Below are positions 49,601 through 62,357 of a stretch of DNA of 64,000 nt, in pieces (within the stretch, counting starts at the first letter, position 1; every line of letters starts with the position of its first letter). The position numbers were made by a program, and so were the translations under genes. Below the pieces are notes generated by a model. That model worked only from the letters and a program-made list of their open reading frames with translations. It was not told where the DNA came from and made no database searches. This DNA is from Tubiluchus corallicola (lineage: Eukaryota; Priapulida; Priapulimorpha; Priapulimorphida; Tubiluchidae). Location: NCBI GenBank assembly GCA_030141605.1, contig JAQGDQ010000507.1, positions 34,011 through 98,010 of the forward strand. Reading direction: 5' to 3'.

Positions 49601-52600
49601 AATCATAACCCTAGCCAAAATTGTGATTTTTTTCCCTTTGACTTTATAATAACCACTGGCCACCAATGAATCAGAGGTGACTGGAATTTTGACTTCAGTT
49701 GTAAATTTTGATATTTTGGCAAAATTTGTCATTGAAGTGACACATTCGTCATTAAGTAGTAAAATAAGTGGCAAAATCTCATCATTTGTAAGTTTGATAC
49801 TTGCTTTGGGTGGTGTCGTAATAATACTGTCTCGTTCATAAACCTTGGCTGCTTGCTTTGCTGCATGAATGTATATAAATCTGAGTGTGCCTACATCCGA
49901 GCGAGCCTACATCCGTGGGTACATATATCCGAGTGTGCTTACATCCGAGTGTGCATACATCCGAGTGTGCCTACATCCGACTGTGCATACATCCGACTGT
50001 GCATACATCCGAGTGTGCCTATGTCCGAATGTGCCTACGTCTGACTGTGCCTACGTCCGAGTGTGCCTACATCCGACTGTGCATACATCCGACTGTGCTA
50101 CATCCGACTGTGCCTGCATCCGACTGTGCCTACATCCGACTGTGCCTACATCCGAGTGTGCCTACATCCGAGTGTGCCTGCATCCAAGTGTGCCTACATC
50201 CGACTGTGCATACATCCGAGTGTGCTACATCCGACTGTTCCTACATCCGAGTGTGCCTACATCTGATTGTGCCTGCATCCGATTGTGCCTACATCCGAGT
50301 GTGCCTACATCCGACTCTGCCTACATCCGACTCTGCATACATCGGACTGTGCCTACATCCGAGTATGCCTACATCAGAGTGTGCCTACATCCAACTGTGC
50401 CTACATCCGACTGTGCCTACATCCGAGTGTGCCTACATCCGAGTGTGGCTACATCCGAGTATGCCTACATCCGAGTGTGCCTACATTCAACTGTGCCTAC
50501 ATCCCACTGTGCCTACATCTGAGTGTGCATACATCCGAATGTGGCTACATCCGAGTATGCCTACATCCGAGTGTGCCTACATCCAACTGTGCCTACATCC
50601 CACTGTGCCTACATCTGGCTGTGCCTACATCCGAGTGTGCATACATCAGACTGTGCATACATCCGAGTGTGCCTACATCCGAGTGTGCCTACATCCAACT
50701 GTGCACACATCCGACTGAGCATTCATCCGAGTGTGCTACATCCGACTGTGCCTACATCCGACTGTGCATACATCCGAGTGTGCCTACATCCGAGTGTGCA
50801 TACAACCGAGTGTGCCTACATCCGAGTGTGGCTACCTCCGAGTGTGCATACACCCGACTGTGCATACGTCCGAGTATGCCTACATCCGAGTGTGCATACA
50901 TGGGACTGTGCCTACATCCGGCTGTGCCTACATGGGACTGTGCCTACATCCGGCTGTGCCTACATCCGACTGTGCCTACATCCAAGTATCAGTACATCGG
51001 ACTGTGCATACATCCGAGTGTATATACATCCGAGTGTGCGTACATCAGACTGTGCTACATCCGACTGTGCTACATCCGACTGTGCCTGCATCCGACTGTG
51101 CCTACATCTGACTGTGCCTACATCCGAGTGTGCCTACATCCGAGTGTGGCTACATCCGAGTATGCCTACATCCGAGTGTGCCTACATCCAACTGTGCCTA
51201 CATCCCACTGTGCCTACATCTGAGTGTGCATACATCCGAGTGTGCATACATCCGACTGTGCCTACATCCGAGTGTGCATACATCCGAGTGTGCGTACATC
51301 GGACTGTGCCTACATCGGACTGTGCCTACATCCGAGTGTGCCTACGTCCGAGTGTGCCTACATCAGACTGTGCCTACATCCGAGTGTGCCTACATCCGAG
51401 TGTGCCTACATCTGCCCATGCCTACATATGAGTATGCTTGTATTCGAGTGTGCCTACATCTGACTGTGCATACATCCGAGTGTGCCTACATCCGACTGTG
51501 CCTACATCTGGCTGTGCCTACATCCGAGTGTGCATACATCAGACTGTGCATACATCCGAGGGTGCCTACATCCGAGTGTGCCTACATCCAACTGTGCATA
51601 CATCCGACTGAGCATTCATCCGAGTGTGCTACATCCGACTGTGCCTACATCCGACTGTGCATACATCCGAGTGTGCCTACATGGGTCTGTGCCTACATCC
51701 GAGTGTGCCTACATCCGAGTGTGCCTGCATCCAAGTGTGCCTACATCCGACTCTGCATACATCGGACTGTTCCTACATCCGAGTATGCCTACATCAGAGT
51801 GTGCCTACATCCAACTGTGCCTACATCCGACTGTGCCTACATCCGAGTGTGCCTACATCCGAGTGTGGCTACATCCGAGTATGCCTACATCCGAGTGTGC
51901 CTACATCCAACTGTGCCTACATCCCACTGTGCCTACATCTGAGTGTGCATACATCCGAGTGTGCATACATCCGACTGTGCCTACATCCGAGTGTGCATAC
52001 ATCCGAGTGTGCGTACATCGGACTGTGCCTACATCGGACTGTGCCTACATCCGAGTGTGCCTACGTCCGAGTGTGCCTACATCAGACTGTGCCTACATCT
52101 GAGTGTGCCTACATCCGAGTGTGCCTACATCTGCCCATGCCTACATATGAGTATGCTTGTATTCGAGTGTGCCTACATCTGACTGTGCATACATCCGAGT
52201 GTGCCTACATCCGACTGTGCATACATCCGAGTGTATATACATCCGAGTGTGCGTACATCAGACTGTGCTACATCCGACTGTGCTGCATCCGACTGTGCCT
52301 GCATCCGACTGTGCCTACATCCGACTGTGCATACATCCGAGTGTCCTACATCCGAGTGTGCATACATGGGACTGTGCCTACATCTGGCTGTGCCTACATG
52401 GGTCTGTGCCTACATCCAGCTGTGCCTACATCCGACTGTGCCTACATGGGACTGTATCCGGCTGTGCCTACATCCGAGTGTGCATACATCAGACTGTGCA
52501 TACATCCGAGTGTGCCTACATCCAACTGTGCATACATCCGACTGAGCATTCATCCGAGTGTGCTACATTCGACTGTGCCTACATCCGACTGTGCATACAT

Positions 52601-55600
52601 CCGAGTGTGCCTACATCCGACTGTGCCTACATCTGAGTGTGCATACATGGGTGTGTTGGGTTGGTTGTGTGTTGGTGTTTTCCGAGTGTGCGTACATCAG
52701 ACTGTGCCTACATCGGACTGTGCCTACATCCGAGTGTGCCTACATCTGAGTGTGGCTACATCCGACTGTGCATACATCAGAGTGTGTCTACATCCAACTG
52801 TGCCTACATCCGACTGGGCCTACATCCGAGTGTGCCTACATCCGAGTGTGGCTACATCCGAGTATGCCTACATCCGAGTGTGCCTACATCCAACTGTGCC
52901 TACATCCCACTGTGCCTACATCCGAGTGTGCATACATCCGAGTGTGCATACATCGGACTGTGCATACATCCGAGTGTGCATACATCGGACTGTGCATACA
53001 TCCGAGTGTGCGTACATCAGACTGTGCCTACATCGGACAGTGCCTACATCCGAGTGTGCCTACATATGAGTATGCTTGTATTCGAGTGTGCTTTTCAGAC
53101 TCATCTTGGAGGGCTTTTCTCGATAACTAGCTAATCTTGTCACAAACATCTCCTTAAATAGGCCCTCCCTTTGGGCAGTGTGCAATATGTCAAAATACAT
53201 CAGTGAAACGAATTGTTGCTAGACAGGTCGCTAACCAAGGACTTACTACTTACTGTATTGGCATTTTTGAGTTGAACTGGAGTTTTTTAACTCTTGCAGA
53301 TAGACCAAAGTCAAATGCAGTAGTGTAATGTTCACTAATGACAGACAGTAATGTGTTTTCCTGGATAAATAGAGAAAAGATCTTACATACTTGAAACATT
53401 TAAATTAAGAAGTTAATTTATTGAATTAGCATAATTGTTGTACTTCTATTTATTTTTTTAATTCATACAATTTTCTTTGGTTTTACTTTTCAAATGCAGG
53501 TTTAAAAGTTCACCAATTTGCAGGTTATAGCATTGTTTAAACAAGGAGGAAAATCATTGTCTGCACTGCCATTGTTGATGGCGCTTCCATTCACCACCAC
53601 TGCCATTACGATAGCTATCTTTGTGGGATTTGGATATCTTATGATGTTTGCTTTCACAGCAGGTAAAAAATGCATGGTCTAATATTGCCTGTCATGTATC
53701 TAGAAAAATTAATATCATTGCTGCAATGTATAACGTCAGGCACTTGATTAAAACCGAAGTGCTCCCAGTACGTGCACGAGAAGTTCTTGACAGGTTTCTT
53801 ATGTTCGTCTTGTTCTCGTGAAATTTAACATCATTTGATTTTGCCGTATGATTTAAAGGACAAGGAAATTAATGATTCACTTGTTTTTGTGTCACGCAAA
53901 AAATAAGGTTAATGTTCAGTGAGTGCTATAATACCATTAGCTCCTTCAGGGCCATAAGCATTTGCTGCATTTTGCACGGATTCATGAAGAACTGCTCTCA
54001 CTAAGCAGTGATTGCATTATATTTAATAATTTTTGTAGGTTTCTACTCCTCCCTCAATGGATTTTCATGCAAAATTATATATGAAAAGCATTTGCTTAGC
54101 TTAGACAAATTAAATACCAATTTATGGCAAATAAATTTAAAAAAGCGGTTCAATAACTACATTGTTTGTGCTATAACAATGTATATTATCACTTGTGTGA
54201 AATCTGTTAATGCAGAAAATTTCATCTCTCCAGACACAACACTCTGATAAACTTTGGCCTCAAGTCTACTCTATCTTTAAGGAAAAGTTCCTGTTAAAAG
54301 ATGCAATGACCTTAATTTCTCCTAGGCTGATTGATTAGTTTTTCCTGGAACTCTGTACAGCAGATAGCTCTCTTGGGCTATAGCAAACAGGCGATCAGTA
54401 AAATAGTGCATACGATCACACAAGTGTACACCAGACTAAACTACGCAATAGGCTAGATTGGAGTGCCTGAAAAGGGCATGTTTTTCTTAGTTTTATACAA
54501 TTAAATCACTTATAAATGCTTAAATTGATAGCATGATTGGATAGCCGATATTCTCGTGAACAGAACAGTACCTAGTTTGTAATCATTTAATTATGTCTGT
54601 GCTCAGATGGTAGCACAAAAGTCATAGGTCTTATAAAACTTATTTTGAATGGTGATTTGAAGGAATTAAGCAATGCTTTATATATTCTGGCTTTTCTGTA
54701 AAGTTGCATAAAAAGACAACTAGCATTAACGTTACAATCGAGGACTACAGATTAGACAATACCTAGTTCAATACTGCGCTTGGCCAGCTTTTTAAGGCGG
54801 AGCCAGGGAAAAACATGTACAATAAGAGCACTGCTTTGTGGTGCTTACTGAGGCCAAGTTAAAAAAACTAAATTTAAAGATGGCCAGGGGTACCACAATC
54901 ACTCAAAGTAGCCTTTCTAAGCTGTATGATATTGCATCATCATTTTGTCATGTATGCATTCTTTTAATACGTAATACATGTACAGTCAGCCTCGGGTAAA
55001 AGGGACACTTGATTAGAAGGGGCCCCCAACACCGGTCTCGATTTCTCATAATGTTTTTCCTATGTAAAAATCTTCGTATATAAGGTACTCGGATATAAGG
55101 GACTTTCAGTTATAAGGGTCGATATCTTCACGTCCCGCGTAATAGAAAGCCAGGTAAATTACCTATGATCCCTACGATCAAAGCGAAATTGATCGATTTT
55201 TAACCTCAATTTTTCGCAAACTCGGCCTTCAAACAGCTTGGTTTCCGTGGTAACATACATCTCACATCACTGAAGGAGCTTCCTACATACCGTTTGCACT
55301 GAATGTGCAGCAATAATCCATAAAAATATGGGTAAAGCGCAGAAAAGTACAGGTCTACATACACCCTCGGTCTGACTCAACTTCGGCTATAAGGGACATT
55401 GGATATAAGGGACGTTTTTTTTCGGTCCGGATGTGTCCCTTATATCCGAGGTTGACTGTATTATAAATTGCAAAAAGCTACGGTAAAAACTCTTCGTACT
55501 CAAATGCAACCTGTTCCATGTTTAGATGACCCCATCGTTCATGATGATGGCATCGTTACTTGGCAAACCAATACGGCTGTAAGGTATTTGCGCTGGTACT

Positions 55601-58600
55601 TGCTGTTTGTGTTTTTATGGTGTTTACAGTTTGTTCAGGCGTGTCAGTGTATCATCATCGCTGGCTCGGTGGCTATCTGGTTCTTCACAAAGTACGCATA
55701 AATGTAATTATGTAACTTTTTTGCTTTATTATTCATTAAAAGTTAGTTTGCCATGTGCTAATCAATTATTTGTGCGATCAAATATACACTATGGCCAGTA
55801 CTGTGGCCTGGTACTGTGTGGGCTTTGCCTCGCTAAGGACCCGATGTAGTTTACTAATTAATTCTCTTTACCACAGACAGGTGGCTCTGACACCTTGCAT
55901 ACTGACTAGTAACAAAATCCAGGCTTGTTTTAACCATATGTAACGTAGCTTAATTAGTTAAAGCTAGTGTTTCCTTACTCTGATGGATTGCTCTGACTTA
56001 TTGCGTAGCCTACTGACTAGTATATGATCAAGACATACTGTAGCCAATTGGGTGGATAGCTCAATTGGTTAGAGCATGTGATCTGATACCACAAGTTTCT
56101 GTGTTCAAATCCCGGTTGACTGTAAATTTAATTTTGACGGTAAATTTAACTGTTGATTAAGGTATATTGAATCTTTGCTGCATAAGATGAGGCGAGTCAA
56201 TTTGTTTACTGATTGTTTGTTTAACATTTTACTTTCACAAATAGAATGCTGAACGTTTTTTAAGAATAACATTTCATGTTGTTTGGAATGGTAAAAATAT
56301 TGGACTTTTGTTTTCTAGCATCAAATTATCAGGAATTTATTGAATTTTATATTCGTGAAGGTATCAACTTTTCTGGCTAGAAATTAGTACTGCAATTGTA
56401 AAAAGTTTGTAACTTCAAAGCTCATGGAAGCAATCATTTTGCTTCGTATGTTTTATGTTGCCAAGCCCAGATCTTCGTCTGGAAGAGCCATCTCCTGGAT
56501 TTAAACATGACTTCAATGTGTTCTTGCAAAGTCCATAGCAACCAAAACTTCTGTGGTTGCTAAGTGTTTTGTAGTAACGAGACAAAAACAATGCTGACTT
56601 TAACACGATTTTCTCAAGATTATGTTTTTCAGTGCATAGCCTGCACCTCAACTTCAATGTAGATTATCTCAGCTTAGAAATAACATAGAATGATGAGCTT
56701 GGAATCAAAATGATCCTCATGAAATGGAGATTCAGGATATCTGAATAACTTGAAAAGTTTAATTGCCTACTTATGCACGATTTTGCTATGCAAGCACTCA
56801 TATTATAAGAAGGTTATATGTTTGTGCAATAATATATAGGTTATGAATCTGTTTTTAGTTATATATATATAACTATTATATATAGAGATATATATTATAA
56901 TGGTGAGCATTTAAAAAATCTTTCCTTCATTTTTTGAAATTTATTAAAAATTAATTACAATTACAATAGAACAATGTAACAATTTGATGGCTGAGTCAAT
57001 GATTTACAAGAATTTTACTGGCTTCATAAGTTTATTGCATGGTTTTTAATTTATGCTCATATACCACTAGTTTTGTACTTATATTATTACACAACAATTT
57101 TGTACCTCTGAGAGGGTAGGAAAGAAGGTAACAGAAGAAAAAAGCTAAAATTAAAACTTTAGTTATAAACTCAACAAGTTCTTATCTGCTGAGTAAGAAT
57201 TTACCACAAGATGAACACCGTTGTTTAATTATCTGCAAAGAAAATTGAAAATCAATTTAATAGTGGAGTTATGAACCACCTTGTATTTATAAATTTAATA
57301 CTACAATAACTACATCAAAATGGAATTTATTACCGAACGGTTTCGAACAAAGCTGTTCATTATCAAGGCATCTAAAACAAAGAAATTTGCCAGAATTTAG
57401 AAACAACTTTTAGAAATATAATTCGGTAGTTAGATAGCTAAAAGATATATGATATAACATTATATAGATATTGTAAGGGTTATGTATAAGAGTGTGGGGA
57501 GGGTTTATAAAGACTTAAAATAATGTATAACTACTAAAATAAGTTTAGCGTCCCTACTTTACGGAAATTCACTTATCGCGGGTGGGCCTGGAACGGAACG
57601 CCAGCGATAAGCGAGGGAACACTTGTACTACATATTTTGATTGGTACAAAACTATGTAACTCTCTACAAAAAAACAAACCAATATGTTAGTAGTAACGGA
57701 ACCTTTAATATTTGGGTTCCGCCATTTTGTTACAGAGTTCCACAAACCACAGTGCACTGTTGGTGTTGTAGAAACTCAAGTGCACATCAGCAGTAATCAG
57801 GACGGTAAATTTAATCGGCAATGAATTCCATTTTGATGTAGTTACATTTATTTGCCAAATATGGATAATTCAATTCTACTACAATTACTGCTTTGATATG
57901 TTATAGAAATAAGAAGCGTCTTGGTTGCCCTGTTCCAAAGGCCCTCTGGAGACTAGTGAGATATCATCTAGGATCAGCTGCATTGGGATCTCTCACCATT
58001 GCTGTCATACAGTTACTGAGAGTCGTTGTGGCATACATCAGTCGAATTAAAATGTACTGTTTGTGTCCATTTGTTTATTTATCTTTTGCCATAGCTTTTT
58101 TGCAGTTTAAAAGTGCAAGAAAACCCTCCACTTACATAAAACTTAAAAAATTCGTCTTGAAATTTTATACCACTTACATACTAACTTTTTGCATGCAGGG
58201 CCTGCGTCGGCAGTAACGCTACATAAAACTTGTAAATTTAAACTCCCGCATAATCGTTAGGCACAGCCGTTTTGACTATAAGTCATTTGAAACAAATTCA
58301 GATACCACTGAGTAAAGTTTGAAAAAATAATCAGAGCATTCGTAATGTACACGTCACTAAGAAAGTAAAATTTTAAATTACTGTATCTTGTCAATAAGGT
58401 TAAAAATACGTTTTTGATTAGTGAGTGGCGCTCCCTAGAGAGTGAGTCAGCGACATTTTATCAATTGGCACGAACATTTTAAATTATTATCTCTAGTTAC
58501 GTATAATTCTTTCCAGCAGGTAAGTAAAATGGTATGTAGAAAAATTTTTGGGACATAATTCAACATTCCATTTTCTTCCCGTGATTTACAACAGTATTGC

Positions 58601-61600
58601 AGGAGATTTGCAATAAAAACGAACAAAAATTCCCTTTAATGAAAGTACGATATACGATAAAAGTGGTGAAAAGTAATGCAATCTTTTATGGCGATTTTTC
58701 TGAAACCTACTTCAATTACCCCTCTTCTTATCCTTTAAGTAACTTATTTTTTACAATAGTTGTTTTTAACTTTATTCCTACTAAATTGCTTCAGTCCACT
58801 AAGAATTTATTAAATTATATAATACCTATATAATTTTTCACTTCATTTCACCTATATTTTTATTAAACTTCGTAATTTTGAGGCAGACTGGTCTGCCTCC
58901 GTGTGCAGGCTCTGTGCAACAATTTGCATCAGACAAAACCAGATCAGACCACTAAAAATCAAAATTGAAACATGTTAGGCTACTAAAACGTTTATGGTGA
59001 TTATGATAAAAAATTGCCTTGTGTACGCCGCGTCGGATACTTTATGTCATACAGTTTGCTACAGACAGATGTTTTGCTGTGTGTGACTGGTGTGAAGTAA
59101 CAGATATCATTTTGGGGCCTGCAGAGCAGCATTATCTTCTAAGTCAACTAAGTTCACAAATGTTTGTGTAACTGGGCTTTCCTGCACAGGTATAGATCTT
59201 TACAGAGGTACTTGGGTAGATCTTTACAGAACCTCCAAACAAACACCTGCTGTTGTACTCGTAAAAACTGTAATAATAAAAATTCAGATGTTACAAGTTT
59301 TACATAAATTTTCTTAAGTAATTTCAGTAGAAAGATTAGAAAAACAATAATCAAAAAGGCTAAGTAATAATACAGGTAAGAATAGTTGTTTAACCTCTTT
59401 TACGGAGATTTTTTTTGCCCGACCACCAGCGTGTCTGCCATTTCTAACGATACCCTCAATATCGCGCAATTTCTGCCTTCACGCAACTTTAAGGTTTATA
59501 TGTAATGAAGCGGCCATGACACGCATTCACAACCGTCTGTTGACAATGAAAAAGTGTAAGAGCACTATGGCTTCAGTTGTGCCAACAGTCCCCTCTGTCA
59601 TTTGCTTACATCCTACTTGTGACGTGGGAATTACTACTTAAGTGTTAGCCTCCGCCCAATCTGTAAGCCAGCTGTAAAGTTACCATCTTAAGCTGATGAG
59701 TCTGTTACTATGAAACTTCTTTACTGTTTTTAAGAAAATAGTTTATTTTGCTTAAATCTGTGCAGTTTTGTTGTTTCCTGTTAGTGACTTTACAAGAGTA
59801 TGAAAACTAAAGTTAGATGACCATGACTCATGTTTAGCTAACGAAGATGTGTACAACTGCCTGAAGCTAACATTTGTAATTTAACAACTAATTTACCAAT
59901 GTTTCAGGGTTGAAGATCAAGACAATAAGGCCGTTATATACATCAAGAAATGTGTGGGCTGTTGTCTGTGGTTTTTTGAGAAAGTTTTGAAATTTGTCAA
60001 CCGCAATGCTTATATTGAAATTGGTAAGAGAAGATATCCACTCTTGTTTTTAATAGAAAGTAGTTGTCCCCTTATCTTTATTTGGAAGTGGTGCTGACAA
60101 ACCACTGATGTGGCAGTGTCTAGTTTTTTCTCGGATTGACTGCTGTGTTTACCTATCCTGCCTTGAGGGCTATTTCTTCTATTTTAGAATTCTGCTTACC
60201 AATTGTCTTGCAAAAATGTATTGTGACGATGAAACACCATTTGTTTTCAACCCCCACCGCCACATTGCGATAGTTCAATCCATTACGAAGCCATAGAATA
60301 TCAGCATTGCATAACAGCTATAAGTAACTGGAATGGAATGGAATGGCCTCCGTCAGCTCAAGTTGCTGACTCACGGGTGCGATTAACATCTCTGCACCTG
60401 TTCCATAGAACTAGCACACTGGATTCTGCCGAGTTTATTTTACAAAAATGCTCTGTGTTCTTTCATTTCTCTGATGTTCTAATATAACATGATGTGAACA
60501 GTGACATCACTACCATCTGCTAAGCATTACGCTATTTTTCTTACTGAAAAGACTCCTCGTGTTGTGCAGAATTTCTGTGGAACCAGCTTTTGAAAAATTG
60601 TACAAAAATTTGTGCACACATTGATGGTAAAATCAATTTTCCACTGGAAAGTAACGAGTTAGAAAAACTGGCAAGGATGTCCAGATTACTGTGTTTTTTA
60701 AACTGGGTTGGATTTGCATGTAAATCGCTGAGATGGCCCTCTGTCCCACGTCCTGAATTTTCATCAAAATGTCTAAAAACCGATGAATTTTTGGTTGACT
60801 TTTTTTCTAAATGCATAGATTGAAACAAAAGCCGTACAGCTATTACATTTGGTATGATGACTCACATATATAAACTGGAATTTATAAAATAATTAAGTGA
60901 GCAAATAACTACCTGATGTTAATTAAGTGAGCAAATGACTACCGAATGTTAATTAGGTGAGCAAATGACTGCCTAATGTTAATTAAGTGAGCAAATGACT
61001 ACCTAATGGAAATTAAGTGAGCAAATGACTTCCTAGTATTAATTAAGTGAGCAAATGACTACCTAATGTTAATTAGCTGAGGAAATGACTACCTAATGTT
61101 AATCAAATGAGCAAATGACTACCTAATGTTAATCAAATGAGCAAATAACTACTATTGTTAATTAAGTGAGCAAATAACTACTAATGTTAATTAAGTGAGC
61201 AAATGACTACCTGATGTTAATTAAGTGAGCAAATGACTACCTAATGTTAATTAAGTGAGCAAGTGACTGCTTAATGTTAGTTAAGTGAGCAAATGACTAC
61301 ATAATGTTAATTAAGTGAACAAATTCAAGAAGTTGTGATTTAAAGGAAAGCCGGACATCATCTTAAACTGTAGCTAAAAACAATCTACCCTGTAAAATAT
61401 TGGAATAAACTGTTTTTTCAAAAATGACACATGTAAAGGAATTATTACCACAGAATGGTAATGTTCGTGCAGCTATAGCGCTTAGCCATTACATGCAATT
61501 TGGTATTCGTTAGAATGGCACTAGTACATGCATCTCAGAAACACATTACACAAAAAAACAGATGCTTTATATCTCAGTTCAAAGGCACTGAGTTGTGATG

Positions 61601-62323
61601 TAGTGCGCAAATTTAAAAGCTTCATAGTGATAAACTTGAAATTTGAATTTTAAACTGCTTTGCCAAGTTTATTGTATATCACACAGCTGTTGTCAGTCGC
61701 ACTGTACTCCATTTTTTGCTTTTGCAACCGTGTGCAACATGCACGGATTGTTTGTGCTGCTGAAAATTATGTTCAGTTGTGGTGTCATCACTAGCTTGGC
61801 TTACCCACCGTTAAATAAGTTTTAATCTATTATTTAGTTATCAGAAACTGTTTGGCATCATTATACATCTTGAATTGTATACTTTTTGTGCACTTCGAAA
61901 TAGCGTAGGTTGTGAAAAATGATCCTGATTTTCCTGTAGAGTTTTGCTAATTAGTTTGCTCTTATAGTTGCCATTTAACTTAACTATCGTTTCAGCTATC
62001 TACGGCATGGGATTTTGGAAATCAGCCAAGAAAGCGTTTTTCATTATTGTAGACAATGCGATGAGGGTGGCAGCGATTAACTCTGTGGGAACGCTAGTAC
62101 TTCTTCTTGGAACACTAAGCTGTGTAGCTGTGACTGGGATTATTGGATACTTACTTATTGACGTATGGGACTATTATGTTCAGTGTTTTTTAAAATTACT
62201 GCAAAATACTATAAGTTGTTTTAGAAGTCCCACACTAATTTGATTTTGAATTTTCTGTGGAGATAATAATAAGAATAAATAATAATAATAATAATTGTAA
62301 TAATAATAGTAATAATAATAGTA

Positions 62324-62357
<34 letters not shown>

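Noticed and set aside
49853-53134. Many cysteine-rich frames up to 481 codons
   Set aside because: They come from a 16-bp array that is open in all three plus frames, and the region lies inside intron 8.
55451-55477. An acceptor for exon 10 inside the MITE end (AG at 55449-55450)
   Set aside because: It would bring an in-frame TGA at 55453 into the exon.
60332-60347. GGAAT satellite
   Set aside because: Only about three repeats; too short to mean anything.
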